Shown: positions 17,963 through 28,008, counted from the first letter of the stretch. The stretch: 64,000 nt of DNA from Opitutus sp. (GCA_024998815.1 JACEUQ010000001.1:682001-746000); one strand, 5' to 3'. Numbers and translations: made by a program. The notes: a model not told the origin generated them from the letters alone.

Positions 17963-18511
17963 ATGAGTCTTCCGCTGCCACACTGCCCGCACCTCCCGCC
18001 GCCCCGCAGCCAAATGGATTGGCGGGTGCTGTCCGCCCACGGCGACCTACGCGACGCCGGGTTTTATCTGAGCGCGTTGGAGTACGGCCACTACCTTTGG
18101 CAAGGAGGCTTCGCCGCGAGGGCGATTCTGTGCCTGGACCGAGCAATGGGGGCGGATCTGACGGCGGATGATGTTACCGCGAAAACCTGGCCCATCCCCT
18201 ACGCGGCGATGGCTTGGTTTCTCACCCACACCCCCGAGGACGTTTTTATCGGTAACCCGCGCGTGCACTTCCAGCACTACGCCGATCGACTGAAGGGCCC
18301 GCGCCGCGATCAACGCCGCTGGCGGGCGTGGGCCTGCTGGGCACTCACCCGCCGCTTGCACCCCTACCTCCCCAACGACCCTCGCCACCTCGTGACCGAG
18401 CCCAGCGAAAACGACATCGCCACCGGCCTCACTGAGCATGGCCACCCCGAAGAGTCTGCCTACTGGTACGAGGTTTTAAGCACCTGCACACCGGTTCGCC
18501 CGCGGGCTTAA
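17963..18511 (+). CDS. Hypothetical protein
   Basis: 182 residues with no family I recognise. It is rich in Trp, Tyr and His and has no signal peptide or membrane helix. Features include AGFYLSALEYGHYLWQGG, a helical segment AARAILCLDRAMGAD, and GHPEESAYWYEVL near the end. The spacing of aromatic and small residues could reflect one or two TPR-like helix pairs, but this is a guess. Codon use matches neighbouring genes and ATG 17963 is the first start. The tRNA-Asp gene follows. Confidence 0.7.
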   Translation: MSLPLPHCPHLPPPRSQMDWRVLSAHGDLRDAGFYLSALEYGHYLWQGGFAARAILCLDRAMGADLTADDVTAKTWPIPYAAMAWFLTHTPEDVFIGNPRVHFQHYADRLKGPRRDQRRWRAWACWALTRRLHPYLPNDPRHLVTEPSENDIATGLTEHGHPEESAYWYEVLSTCTPVRPRA

Positions 18512-18587
18512 AAAGAATCCAAAAAAAATCGACTGGACTCTTGACAGAAGCAAATCGGGCCCTACGGTCTGCCCTCTTTCCTCATCC

Positions 18588-18664
18588 GGGGTGATAGCTC
18601 AGCTGGTTAGAGCGTCTGCCTGTCACGCAGAAGGTCGCGGGTTCGAGTCCCGTTCATCCCGCCA
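18588..18664 (+). tRNA. tRNA-Asp (anticodon GTC)
   Basis: A 77-base cloverleaf. The acceptor stem GGGGTGA pairs with TCATCCC with one G-T wobble; the D-arm is GCTCAGCTGGTTAGAGC, the anticodon arm CTGCCTGTCACGCAG (anticodon 18622-18624), and the T-arm GCGGGTTCGAGTCCCGT. Discriminator G is followed by an encoded CCA. The anticodon and T-arm closely match bacterial tRNA-Asp. A strong intrinsic terminator follows. Confidence 0.98.
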
Positions 18665-18669
18665 GTTTT

Positions 18670-19849
<1,180 letters not shown>

Positions 19850-19851
19850 TG

Positions 19852-19879
19852 CTCGCTACTCGCTACTCACTACTCGCTA
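19852..19879 (+). repeat. Heptanucleotide tandem repeat between hemF and hemE
   Basis: Four consecutive 7-base units, CTCGCTA, CTCGCTA, CTCACTA and CTCGCTA, fill most of the hemF-hemE gap. Seven is not a multiple of three, so copy changes would shift the frame of any translation initiated at the upstream ATG 19842. Confidence 0.8.
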
Positions 19880-19889
19880 CTTCGATCCA

Positions 19890-20921
19890 ATGACTTCCCG
19901 CCAACGCTTTCTCGCCGCCCTGGCCTGCCAACCTCTCGATCGACCGCCGCTCTGGGTCATGCGCCAAGCCGGCCGTTACTTGCCCGAATACCGTGCGCTC
20001 AAGGCTCAATCCTCCTTCGTGCACATGGTGCAGACTCCCGCGCTGGCAGCCGAAGTCACGCTGCAACCCCTGCGCCGCTTCCCAGGGCTCGACGCCGCGA
20101 TTTTGTTCTCGGACATCCTCGTGATTCCTGAGGCCCTCGGCCAACCCTACTCCTTCCGCGATGGCGGCGGTATTGAGATGGCACGCCGCATCTCCACCCG
20201 CGCCGACATCGAAGCACTCGCGCCCGTCACCGCAGTTCCCGAACGCCTGGCCTACGTCGCCGACACCCTGTCGCTGCTGAAAAAGGAACTCGCCGGTGAG
20301 AAAATGCTGCTCGGTTTCGGCGGTTCGCCGTGGACACTCGCCACCTACATGGTGGAGGGCGGCAGCTCGGATGATTTTGAGCGCATCAAGCTGCTGTTTT
20401 ACACCGACCGCGGGACCTTCGACGCGCTGCTGGAAAAACTCACCGAGTCACTGATCGCCTATTTCCGCATGCAGATCGCGGCGGGGGCCGACGCGATCCA
20501 GATTTTTGATTCGTGGGGCGGGCTGGTTGCCGGCCAAGACTACGAGGCCGCCTCGTTAAAGTGGATACGCCGCATTGTCGCCGCTTTGCCCGCCGATTTC
20601 CCAGTGATTTTGTACGCCAAGGGCACGGCGCCCCACCTCGTTGATCAAGCGTTCACCGGGGTGCGTGCGATCAGCGTCGACTGGACCAACGACCTTTCGA
20701 TCGTCCGCCGCACCCTGCCTGCCAACGTCGCCGTTCAGGGCAACTTGGACCCGGTGCTCATGCAAACGACGCCCGAAATCGTCGCGCGCGAGGCCGCCCG
20801 CCTGCTGGAGTCAATGCGCGGCACCGCCGGCCATGTGTTCAACCTCGGCCACGGCATCACCCCGCAGGCCAAAATCGAGTGCATGCAGGCGCTGATCGAT
20901 ACCGTGAACAACTGGAAGTAA
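19890..20921 (+). CDS. hemE: Uroporphyrinogen decarboxylase
   Basis: 343 residues. [16 protein letters not shown] is the N-terminal signature of HemE, and IFDSWGG and [10 protein letters not shown] are further conserved blocks. It decarboxylates uroporphyrinogen III to coproporphyrinogen III, the substrate of HemF encoded just upstream. ATG 19890 aligns with the family start; an in-frame ATG at 19842 overlapping the end of hemF would add 16 residues encoded by a heptanucleotide repeat and is less likely. Confidence 0.96.
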   Translation: MTSRQRFLAALACQPLDRPPLWVMRQAGRYLPEYRALKAQSSFVHMVQTPALAAEVTLQPLRRFPGLDAAILFSDILVIPEALGQPYSFRDGGGIEMARRISTRADIEALAPVTAVPERLAYVADTLSLLKKELAGEKMLLGFGGSPWTLATYMVEGGSSDDFERIKLLFYTDRGTFDALLEKLTESLIAYFRMQIAAGADAIQIFDSWGGLVAGQDYEAASLKWIRRIVAALPADFPVILYAKGTAPHLVDQAFTGVRAISVDWTNDLSIVRRTLPANVAVQGNLDPVLMQTTPEIVAREAARLLESMRGTAGHVFNLGHGITPQAKIECMQALIDTVNNWK

Positions 20922-20935
20922 AGCACCGCCCCTTC

Positions 20936-22732
20936 ATGAACAAAACCGCGATCGCCGACGTGCTCACGCACATCGCCACCCTGCTCGAGCTCACCGGCGA
21001 AAACCCCTTTAAAATCCGCGCCTACATTTCGGGCGCGCGCCAACTCCAGTCCCTCGAACAAAGCGAGCTGGAGACCCTGCTGCGTGAAGAGCGCCTGCAG
21101 TCGGTTAAAGGAATCGGCGCGGCCCTTGCCCAGCAGATCGGTGAGCTGCACGCCACGGGACGCTCGGCGCTGTTGGAACAACTGCAGGCCTCCATCGCGC
21201 CCGGCTTGGTCGAGATGCTGGAGGTGCCCGGCCTCGGACCGAAGAAGGTCAAAGCCATCCACGACCAACTCGGCATCACCACCCTCGCCGAGCTCACCAC
21301 CGCCTGCAACGAAGGGCGTGTCGCCGAATTGGCCGGCTTCGGCGCCAAAACTCAGGAGAAAATCCTGGCCGGCATCCGCAACCGCGAGGCCTATGGGAAA
21401 CGCCACTTGTGGTGGGCGGCGCAACAGGTGGCCGAGCCCATCATCGCCGGGCTGCGAGCACTGCCGCAGGTCTCCCAGGCCGAAGCCGCAGGCAGTCTGC
21501 GCCGTTGCATGGAGACGGTGGGCGACCTCGATTTCATCGTCGCCGCCACGGATGTTGCCCCCGTGGTCGAATGGTTCGTGACCCAACCCGGGGTCCAGGA
21601 AATCACCGCCCGAGGTGACACCAAGGCGAGCGTGCGCTTTGACACCGGCTTGCAGGCCGACCTGCGCCTCGTGCCGCCCGAGCAGTTCGCCTTCGCACTG
21701 CATCACTTTACCGGCTCAAAGGATCACAACGTGCAGATGCGCCAGCGCGCCCTGTCGATCGGTCTTTCGCTCTCCGAGTGGGGCTTGGTGCTTTCAACCG
21801 GCGAGGGCACAACCAAAGAAAAGGCCGCAGCCGAATCACTGCCGGCCGCCTCCGAGTCGGCGCTGTTCACCGCCTTGGGTCTCGCGTACATCCCGCCCGA
21901 ATTGCGCGAAGGACGCGGCGAGATTGAGGCGGCCGAAGCCGATGCGTTGCCGCATTTGATCGAACTGGACGACCTTCGCGGGGCGTTTCACAACCACACC
22001 ACGGCCTCCGATGGTAACAATACCCTGGAGGAGATGACCGCCGCCGCCGATGCACTGGGTTGGTCGTATCTCGGTATCGCCGACCACTCGCCGTCGAGCG
22101 TTCAGGCCCGTGGGTTGAGCGAGGCGCGCCTTGCCGAACAGGTGGCGCAGATCCACGCGCTCAACTCCACCGGGCGCTACCGCACCCATGTGCTGACGGG
22201 AACGGAGTGCGACATCCTGCCCGACGGGCGGCTCGACTTCGACGACGGCGTGCTCGCCACCCTGGATTACGTGGTCGTGTCAGTGCACAGCGCGTTCACC
22301 CAATCGCAGGACGACATGACGGCGCGAATCATCCGCGCGATCGAGCACCCGCGCACCACCATGCTCGGCCACCTCACCGGACGGCTATTGCTGCGGCGGG
22401 AATCCTACGCCCTCGACGTGGAAAAAATCATCGACGCGGCGATCGCCAACCACGTGGTCATCGAGCTCAACGCCAACCCGTGGCGCCTCGACATGGACTG
22501 GCGCCACTGGCGCAAAGCCTCGGCGCGCGGGCTGCTCTGCGCGATCAACCCCGATGCCCACGACACGGCAGGCTTGGAGTTCGTGGCGGCGGGTGTTAAC
22601 GCCGCGCGCAAAGGTTGGCTGACGAAAAACGCGGTGCTCAACACCCGCCCGCTGGCAGCGGTGCAATCTTGGCTGGCGCACCGCCGCTCCGGAGGCCACG
22701 GCCACGTCGCGCCTGCTCACGTTCACGCCTGA
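20936..22732 (+). CDS. polX: DNA polymerase/3'-5' exonuclease PolX
   Basis: 598 residues. Helix-hairpin-helix regions ([24 protein letters not shown]) precede a Pol beta-type nucleotidyltransferase core with [22 protein letters not shown]-terminal PHP exonuclease domain starts at [19 protein letters not shown] and includes [15 protein letters not shown] and INPDAHDT. PolX fills small gaps in base-excision repair. ATG 20936, 14 bases after hemE, matches the family start and gives probable co-transcription with the hem genes. The stop adjoins a class II intergenic repeat. Confidence 0.95.
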   Translation: MNKTAIADVLTHIATLLELTGENPFKIRAYISGARQLQSLEQSELETLLREERLQSVKGIGAALAQQIGELHATGRSALLEQLQASIAPGLVEMLEVPGLGPKKVKAIHDQLGITTLAELTTACNEGRVAELAGFGAKTQEKILAGIRNREAYGKRHLWWAAQQVAEPIIAGLRALPQVSQAEAAGSLRRCMETVGDLDFIVAATDVAPVVEWFVTQPGVQEITARGDTKASVRFDTGLQADLRLVPPEQFAFALHHFTGSKDHNVQMRQRALSIGLSLSEWGLVLSTGEGTTKEKAAAESLPAASESALFTALGLAYIPPELREGRGEIEAAEADALPHLIELDDLRGAFHNHTTASDGNNTLEEMTAAADALGWSYLGIADHSPSSVQARGLSEARLAEQVAQIHALNSTGRYRTHVLTGTECDILPDGRLDFDDGVLATLDYVVVSVHSAFTQSQDDMTARIIRAIEHPRTTMLGHLTGRLLLRRESYALDVEKIIDAAIANHVVIELNANPWRLDMDWRHWRKASARGLLCAINPDAHDTAGLEFVAAGVNAARKGWLTKNAVLNTRPLAAVQSWLAHRRSGGHGHVAPAHVHA

Positions 22733-22880
22733 TAGACAGTAACATTCAAGATGTAGCATTCTGCCGGCCCTGAAAAAACAGAAACCACTTCGATCCTTTT
22801 AGCCGCGAAAGAACGCAGAGAACGCATAGAAATACAGGGCTTGTTCTTTGCGCTCCTTGCGTTCTTTTGCGGCTAAACTG
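22731..22880. repeat. Intergenic inverted-repeat element, GCCGCGAAAGAACGC class
   Basis: The left flank has the end motif ACAGTAACATTCAAGATGT shared with other copies. The inner arms run from TTTTAGCCGCGAAAGAACGC (about 22797) and return as GCGTTCTTTTGCGGCTAAA (to about 22877). The arms would fold into a long hairpin. Related copies occur near 32515, 42121, 52111 and 57731. It lies directly after polX. Confidence 0.85.
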
Positions 22881-22891
22881 CTGCGGTTTTA

Positions 22892-23533
22892 TTATTTCCG
22901 CACGGTTTCCATCAACTCACGTGCACGCCGGGTCGCCGCTTCGATTTGGGCTCGCGAAACGTCCTTCTCCAGTGACTCGCGCCACGCCCGCGCAGGTTCA
23001 GAGCCGAACGCACTGGCGACATTGAGCCACGCAAAGGCTTCAACGGGGTCCTTGAGCGCGCCCTCGCCCAGCCAATACGCAATGCCCAGGCAATACTGGG
23101 CGCTGGCAACCCCCTGGTCGGCGGCTTTGCGGTACCAACTCACGGCCTCCGATGAATCCTTGATGACGCCAACGCCCGCCCCGTACGCGCAGCCCAGGTT
23201 AAACTGCGCCTTGGCGAACCCCTGTTCCGCGGCTTTGCGATACCAGTAAACCGCGTTCACGGGATCCTTGATGACACCTGCGCCAAACCAGTACGCGATG
23301 CCGAGGTTAAACTGCGCCTCGGCATTGCCCTGTTCCGCTGACCGGCGGAACCATTTCACGGCCTCGATAGGGTTTTTGTCCACGCCTTGGCCAACATAAT
23401 AAACCCGCCCCAGGTTGCACTGAGCTTTGGCGTCCCCGCGCTCTGCCAACTTGCGCAAGGCGTCGGGTCGATCCCCAGCCTCCGCGGCCGAAATCAGTGT
23501 TAGGAACACCACTAAAAAGCGGATCGTTCTCAT
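22892..23533 (-). CDS. Secreted Sel1-repeat (TPR-like) protein
   Basis: 213 residues. An N-terminal signal peptide (MRTIRFLVVFLTLISAAEAG) is followed by about four Sel1 repeats of 36 residues, each with the pattern A-x-YxLGxxYxxGxGVxKDxxxAvxWYRKAAxQG. Sel1 proteins are protein-interaction scaffolds; no enzyme activity is expected. The start ATG 23533 is chosen because it places the signal peptide at the N-terminus; the longer frame to 23692 would bury it. The partner is unknown. It is divergent from the exosortase gene. Confidence 0.88.
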   Translation of the reverse strand: MRTIRFLVVFLTLISAAEAGDRPDALRKLAERGDAKAQCNLGRVYYVGQGVDKNPIEAVKWFRRSAEQGNAEAQFNLGIAYWFGAGVIKDPVNAVYWYRKAAEQGFAKAQFNLGCAYGAGVGVIKDSSEAVSWYRKAADQGVASAQYCLGIAYWLGEGALKDPVEAFAWLNVASAFGSEPARAWRESLEKDVSRAQIEAATRRARELMETVRK

Positions 23534-23684
23534 GCCGCCGATTAAGGCGAAAAGGGGGCCTCGGCGCAAGCCCCCATCCACTGTACCCAAACGCCCGTGA
23601 CGCCCCTGAAACATTCTCAGCTCCGATGCTGACAGACGGCCAAAATCCAGCCATTTCCTAGGCGCTCCGCCCCCTACCCTGCAC

Positions 23685-25295
23685 GTGAACAACTCAGCTC
23701 AAACCCCAATCGCCGCCCTTGGCTGGGTTGCAGTGACGTTGGCCGCAATCCTCACGCTCGCGCTCTGCTTGCACCTGGCGCCGGAGTGGCTGCACAACCC
23801 CGACCTATCGCACGGGTTGCTCGCCCCAATCTTGTTTTTTCTGCTCATCCGCGAAGGCCGTCTGAGCAATCACGCGGGCTGGCACCCCGCCGAAACCGTG
23901 GCGTTAAAAGTGCTCCGCGCCGGCACGCTTGCCGCGGGATTGGCGCTGGTGGGGATGGCCGGTCTTTATGCCGCCACCACCGACTGGACGCACCCGCTGG
24001 TCGGCTTCTGCCTGGCGGTGGCGTTGTCGGCCTTGCTGCTCGGCGCGCTGCTGTGGTGCGCGACGCCCCGCGTGCGTGTCCTGCCGCTGAATTGGAGCAC
24101 CCTCGTCGCAGTGGGCTTCTGGCCGCTGTGCGCGCCGATTCCCCCCGGCACTTATGCGCGGATCACCCTTCAGCTTCAGTTGTGGATAACGCAGCTGGTA
24201 CTCGAGTCGCTGCACGTGCTGGGCATTGCCGCATCGAAAGCGGGTAACATCATCCTGCTCGCCCACACGCAGGTCGGAGTGGAGGAAGCCTGCAGCGGGG
24301 TGCGCAGCCTGTTATCGTGTGTCGTGGCGGCGCTGGTTTTCTCGGCCACGCTGGTCACCCGGCCCTGGCGTCGGGTGCTCTTGCTGCTGCTGGCGCCACC
24401 GCTGGCCTTCGTGCTTAACTTTGCGCGTTCGCTCGCCCTCACATTGCTGGCCCACAAGGGCGTCGACATCACCGGCCACTGGCACGATCTGACGGGTTTC
24501 GCGGTACTGGGCGCCACGGCGCTCATCCTCGGGGCGCTAGCCTTCGCACTCGCCAGCCCTCCCTCCCCACCCGCCCCGACTACGTCCCCGTCCACCGCGT
24601 CCCGCGTCACTCTCACCGGAGCCGGAAAACCCTGGGATGTGTTAACCGCCTACGTATTCGCTTTACTCCTACTCACCGGCTTCGTGGTGAACACCCACCG
24701 CGCAACCGCCCTTGATCCCGCCCCACCCAACCTGGAAGCGATGCTACCGACCACCGCCGCAACTTGGGACTGGGTTCAAACGGAGAACTTGCAGCCCTTC
24801 GCCCCGGTCCTGAAAACCGATCACCTCGTCCAGCGCACGTATGTGCGGCGCCAAGACACCCACCCCGAGGCCGAGCCGGTGCAACTCACCGTTTACCTGG
24901 CCTATTGGGCGCCCGCCCAAGTCAGCGTGAGCGCCGTGGCCCTGCACACCCCCGAAGCCTGCTGGCCGGGCAACGGCTGGACAGCGGACCGAGTCGAGTC
25001 GAACGCCCCGGTGCGGCTGCCGCAACGCGAGCTCCCGCCGCCGCAGTACCGTAGCTTCACCCAGGCGGGTAATCGCCAGCATGTCTGGTACTGGTACCTC
25101 TACGCGGGGCATTCGATCACGCAGACCAACCCGTATTCGGCGGTGGAACTGCTCCGCTTCGCGTGGCGTTACGGCTTCCGCACCGAAGGCGCGCAGGTAT
25201 TTGTACGGATCTCCAGCAACCGCCCGTGGTCAGAGATAGCCAATGATCCGCTGCTCGCCGGAATCCTCGGCCGGCTGCAACCGTACGGATTGTAA
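23685..25295 (+). CDS. Exosortase fused to an EpsI (DUF3485) domain
   Basis: 536 residues starting at GTG 23685. Residues ~1-285 are a multi-pass membrane exosortase with Cys203 in VGVEEACSGVRSLLS, Arg248 in LNFARSLAL and His265/267 in GHWHDLTGF, the three catalytic positions. Another helix near residue 320 leads into an EpsI-type periplasmic domain with CWPGNGW and WYWYLYAG (to the end). Exosortases cleave C-terminal PEP-CTERM-like sorting signals on envelope proteins. No protein in this window has an evident PEP-CTERM tail. The polysaccharide locus 4 kb downstream fits the usual association of exosortases with exopolysaccharide genes. Confidence 0.9.
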   Translation: MNNSAQTPIAALGWVAVTLAAILTLALCLHLAPEWLHNPDLSHGLLAPILFFLLIREGRLSNHAGWHPAETVALKVLRAGTLAAGLALVGMAGLYAATTDWTHPLVGFCLAVALSALLLGALLWCATPRVRVLPLNWSTLVAVGFWPLCAPIPPGTYARITLQLQLWITQLVLESLHVLGIAASKAGNIILLAHTQVGVEEACSGVRSLLSCVVAALVFSATLVTRPWRRVLLLLLAPPLAFVLNFARSLALTLLAHKGVDITGHWHDLTGFAVLGATALILGALAFALASPPSPPAPTTSPSTASRVTLTGAGKPWDVLTAYVFALLLLTGFVVNTHRATALDPAPPNLEAMLPTTAATWDWVQTENLQPFAPVLKTDHLVQRTYVRRQDTHPEAEPVQLTVYLAYWAPAQVSVSAVALHTPEACWPGNGWTADRVESNAPVRLPQRELPPPQYRSFTQAGNRQHVWYWYLYAGHSITQTNPYSAVELLRFAWRYGFRTEGAQVFVRISSNRPWSEIANDPLLAGILGRLQPYGL

Positions 25296-25300
25296 CTCGC

Positions 25301-25393
25301 ATGCTCTTTCGACTCACCGCCAGAGAACGTTACGCCCTGTCAATTGTCGCCTTGCTCATCGCCCTAGGCGTACTCGGCTTGGCAGTACTCTGA
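25301..25393 (+). CDS. Possible 30-residue membrane peptide
   Basis: An ATG frame five bases after the exosortase stop encodes MLFRLTARERYALS followed by a single hydrophobic helix (IVALLIALGVLGLAVL) and TGA. The charged N-terminus and hydrophobic end give a clear membrane topology. It could be a genuine small protein, or the relic N-terminus of a longer membrane protein; I know of no family. Position right behind the exosortase suggests co-transcription. Confidence 0.45.
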   Translation: MLFRLTARERYALSIVALLIALGVLGLAVL

Positions 25394-25502
25394 TTCCTCC
25401 CCAGGCCCACCCGCAGCTACCGGCCAGGGCCGCTCCTGCGCTAAGCCCCCGCGCCTGTTTTTTCGTTGCCGCGCCCTCGCCGGCCGCAAACATCCCCCGA
25501 CC

Positions 25503-26348
25503 GTGCTTCCAGACGCCGACTACCGCATCAAGCTTCCGGCCTTTGAGGGGCCCCTCGATCTCCTGCTTTTTCTGATCAAGAAAAACGAGATCGATATCTA
25601 CGACATTCCCATCGTCTCGGTCACCCGCCAGTACATCGACGTCCTGCATTCCCTGCGCGATCTCGACTTGGATATCGCCGGCGAGTTTTTCGTCATGGCC
25701 GCCACCTTGATGGAAATCAAAAGCCGCATGCTCCTGCCGCGCGGGCTGGCGGCGGTCGACCCCAACGCCACCGATGAGGAAGTGGACCCGCGCTGGGAAC
25801 TCGTCCACCAGCTGCTTCAGTACAAAAAGTTTAAGGAAGCCGCCGTTAAACTCGACGAGTTGGCCATATTCCAACGCGATTTGCTCGCCCGCCACGTCTC
25901 CGAACTGGCCGTGAGCGACTCGGATCGCCCGCTCAAATCCGTCGATCGCATCGAACTGTGGAATGCCTTCAACATCGTGCTGCGCCGCCTCGCCGAAAAA
26001 CTGGTGGTCGGTCAGATTCAGGACGAACAGATCACCGTCTCCGACAAAATGGAGGAGATTCTTGAGTACATTCGTACCCACAGGAGCTTCGTTTTCACCG
26101 ACCTTTTTGGCAACGAGCCGGTGACCGTGCGCCTTCTGGTGGCCACCTTCATCGCCGTGCTTGAACTCACCCGACTCGGTAAACTCCGCGTACGCCAAAA
26201 CGAGGCCTACACCGACATCGAATGCTTCGCGCGTGAGGAAACCGACATCCCGATTTTGCTCGTCCAAGACGAACCGGCGCCGGTGCGCGTGCCCGATTTG
26301 CAAAACCCGCTTGAAACACAGGTGGAAGCCCCCACCGTTATTGCGTGA
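25503..26348 (+). CDS. scpA: Segregation and condensation protein A
   Basis: 281 residues starting at GTG 25503. FEGPLDLLLFLIKKNEIDIYDIPI is the ScpA N-terminal signature that binds the SMC neck, and FVMAATLMEIKSRMLLPR and the C-terminal winged-helix region TVRLLVATFIAVLELTRLGKLRV also match. ScpA is the kleisin of the SMC-ScpAB condensin that organises and segregates chromosomes. scpB is not next to it, unlike in many genomes; the following frame is an unrelated 88-residue gene overlapping by four bases. Confidence 0.95.
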   Translation: MLPDADYRIKLPAFEGPLDLLLFLIKKNEIDIYDIPIVSVTRQYIDVLHSLRDLDLDIAGEFFVMAATLMEIKSRMLLPRGLAAVDPNATDEEVDPRWELVHQLLQYKKFKEAAVKLDELAIFQRDLLARHVSELAVSDSDRPLKSVDRIELWNAFNIVLRRLAEKLVVGQIQDEQITVSDKMEEILEYIRTHRSFVFTDLFGNEPVTVRLLVATFIAVLELTRLGKLRVRQNEAYTDIECFAREETDIPILLVQDEPAPVRVPDLQNPLETQVEAPTVIA

Positions 26349-26611
26349 GCAAGAAACCCACCCCAACCACCCGCAAAAAACCGGCCCAAACCGCCGGCCT
26401 GCTTGGTCTGGGCCTCGACAACTCAGATGGCCACAAACGCATCACCCAGGGGGATCAATTCGTTCTGGTGGGTGGCTCCGAAGAAACCCACGGTCGCATG
26501 ACCGAAACCACGCTGAAAACCTTCGAGGAACTCAAACGTCGCGACAAACGACTGGAAACGGTCGACCCGCGTGAGCTCGCAGAGATTGTCCACAAATCCA
26601 CCCCCCGTTAA
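26345..26611 (+). CDS. Small hypothetical protein
   Basis: 88 residues from a GTG overlapping the scpA stop by four bases (GTGA), so translation is coupled. The sequence is charged and hydrophilic: a Lys/Pro/Thr-rich start, a Gly-rich LLGLGLDNSDGHKRI, then FVLVGGSEETHGRMTETTLKTFEELKRRDKRL. The C-terminal half is probably a helix. It is not ScpB. Coupling to scpA suggests a housekeeping role, but function is unknown. Confidence 0.7.
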   Translation: MSKKPTPTTRKKPAQTAGLLGLGLDNSDGHKRITQGDQFVLVGGSEETHGRMTETTLKTFEELKRRDKRLETVDPRELAEIVHKSTPR

Positions 26612-26623
26612 AACCTGCGTCCC

Positions 26624-26824
26624 GTGGAACCAGCCTTGAACGAAACAACCCCGCTGCCCATTCGGGCGTCCACCCTGAAACTTCCGGAACGCCGCCGGTT
26701 TGTTTCACCCATGCCCAAGGCCAAAGCCCACACGGACTCCATTCCAACCGTGCTAACCGTGGTCGCCGGCTGCGCGGCCCTTGTCTCACTCACTTTCGCT
26801 ATCCTCATCTACCTGAAACACTAA
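26624..26824 (+). CDS. Small single-pass membrane protein
   Basis: 66 residues from GTG 26624, 12 bases after the preceding gene. The N-terminal half is hydrophilic and basic; the C-terminal half is one transmembrane helix ([20 protein letters not shown]) ending KH. No family recognised. It sits in the scpA-to-trxA gene string with short gaps, which supports its being real. Confidence 0.6.
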   Translation: MEPALNETTPLPIRASTLKLPERRRFVSPMPKAKAHTDSIPTVLTVVAGCAALVSLTFAILIYLKH

Positions 26825-26834
26825 AACCCAGACT

Positions 26835-27158
26835 ATGTCCGACAAAATTGCCAATCTGACCGAACAAACATTTAAAGCCGCCGTTGCCGTTGCCGGTCCC
26901 GTCCTTGTGGACTTCTGGGCTCCTTGGTGCGGGCCGTGCAAAGCCATTGCTCCTATTCTCGATGAACTCGCCACCGAACTCGACGGCAAGGTGACCATTG
27001 CCAAGGTCAATGTGGACGACTGCGGCAGCATTTCATCCGAATTCGGCGTTCGCGCCATTCCCACCATGCTGCTCTTCAAGGACGGCAAAGTGGTGGAAAC
27101 CCTGGTCGGCATGATGCCCAAGGCCACGCTCAAGGAAAAGCTCCTCGCCAAGGTCTAA
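26835..27158 (+). CDS. trxA: Thioredoxin
   Basis: 107 residues with the active site [10 protein letters not shown], the cis-proline in [13 protein letters not shown] and the normal TrxA length. It reduces protein disulfides in the cytoplasm. The stop codon coincides with the left end of a repeat element, and a strong bidirectional terminator lies 170 bases further on. Confidence 0.98.
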   Translation: MSDKIANLTEQTFKAAVAVAGPVLVDFWAPWCGPCKAIAPILDELATELDGKVTIAKVNVDDCGSISSEFGVRAIPTMLLFKDGKVVETLVGMMPKATLKEKLLAKV

Positions 27159-27293
27159 TACCAACAGCTGAATGCGTTTAGACTCAAATCCCACGGGCGA
27201 GACGCCCGTGCCACGTCGGGCGGTTCCGAGCGTGGCTTGGGCGTCTCGCCCATGTCGGGGAAAAGTATAAAACAATCCTATCGTTGGTATAAG
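27156..27293. repeat. MITE-like repeat element with GGGCGAGACGCCC core, one-unit copy
   Basis: Ends TAATACCAAC (27156) and GTTGGTATAA (about 27283-27292) are near-perfect inverted repeats. Inside are AGCTGAATGCGTTTAGACTC, a GGGCGAGACGCCC palindrome, one 39-base unit (GTCGGGCGGTTCCGAGCGTG and on) and GGGGAAAAGTATAAAACAAT. A longer copy at 28788-29076 has five of the 39-base units and the same ends and orientation. Confidence 0.85.
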
Positions 27294-27327
27294 CTGCTTC
27301 AGGCCGGAACCCTGTGTTTCCAGCCAC

Positions 27328-27363
27328 AAAAAAAACCGCCGCATGATATGCGGCGGTTTTTTT
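27328..27363. terminator. Bidirectional intrinsic terminator
   Basis: An A-rich run, then ACCGCCGCAT, a short loop, ATGCGGCGGT and a run of seven or more T residues. It can terminate trxA transcription rightward and the small-gene island (27405-28509) leftward. Confidence 0.92.
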
Positions 27364-27404
27364 ATGCCCGTTAGACAGACAAAGGAATAGAAAGGCTAAC
27401 GCCG

Positions 27405-27689
27405 TCACGGCGGTTTAACGGCGGTTGGGGGTGAGTGCACAAACAACTTGCGCATCAAGTCCTTACTTAGATTCCCGTTCCACACGGCGGTTATATTGGC
27501 TGCGGTGATACGCGCTGTTTGGCCCGCGTAGGCACGCTGCACGGCACTTGCCTCATGGTTCTGGTAAGCGCGAGGCACGAGGATCGTTTCGACGAGACGG
27601 ACTCCAGTCGTCTCGTCGAAATCGTTGCCATCAGCGGATAGGCCATATTCAGCCTGCTGGGTGTCGGCGGTAAAGGGTTCTATATGCAT
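27405..27689 (-). CDS. Unknown small protein, tandem paralogue A
   Basis: 94 residues, no recognised family and no signal peptide. It shares with the adjacent gene a start of the form M-x-I...A-x-x-Q-x-AE, then SxDGN, ETTGxR, and a conserved helix-like block YAxQTARxxAANxxAxWxGxLSxDxxRxLxV. It has about 15 extra residues (AYQNHEASAVQRA region) in the middle. It overlaps the end of paralogue B by ten bases. The gene is last of three on the minus strand and ends just before a bidirectional terminator. Confidence 0.65.
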   Translation of the reverse strand: MHIEPFTADTQQAEYGLSADGNDFDETTGVRLVETILVPRAYQNHEASAVQRAYAGQTARITAANITAVWNGNLSKDLMRKLFVHSPPTAVKPP

Positions 27690-27973
27690 AAGGATAAAGA
27701 GGATCGGGTGCGAAGGTGGGCGGGCGGGGCCGCGTTGGCGCGGGGTCTAGGCGCCGGCACAACGAGCGTCCGCAGAAAGTCGTTACTCAGACTGCCACTC
27801 CAAGCGGCGTCCTTGTTGGCAGCCGAAAGTCGCGCGGTTTGCTCCGCGTAGGCGCTGTAACTAGCAGTCGCCGTAGCGGGACGGTCTCCAGTCGTCTCGC
27901 TACGGCGATTTCCATCAACCGATACTACCTGTTCAGCCCGCTGGTTTGCAGCGGGAAGGTGGGTGATATTCAT
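27680..27973 (-). CDS. Unknown small protein, tandem paralogue B
   Basis: 97 residues, homologous to the next gene: SVDGNRRSETTGDR, then YAEQTARLSAANKDAAWSGS and LSNDFLRTLVV match the equivalent positions of paralogue A. The C-terminal 25 residues are Pro/Ala/Arg-rich and not shared. No domain or signal peptide is recognised. It starts 35 bases after the secreted S26-like gene, so all three genes are probably one transcript. The duplication and conservation of two separated blocks argue for real coding. Confidence 0.65.
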   Translation of the reverse strand: MNITHLPAANQRAEQVVSVDGNRRSETTGDRPATATASYSAYAEQTARLSAANKDAAWSGSLSNDFLRTLVVPAPRPRANAAPPAHLRTRSSLSLCI

Positions 27974-28008
27974 AGGGGAGAGTAATTGTCCGTAGTTTGT
28001 CTGCCTGT

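Noticed and set aside
20735-21706. 323-codon minus-strand frame over hemE and polX
   Set aside because: Antisense to two well-supported genes; no domain features.
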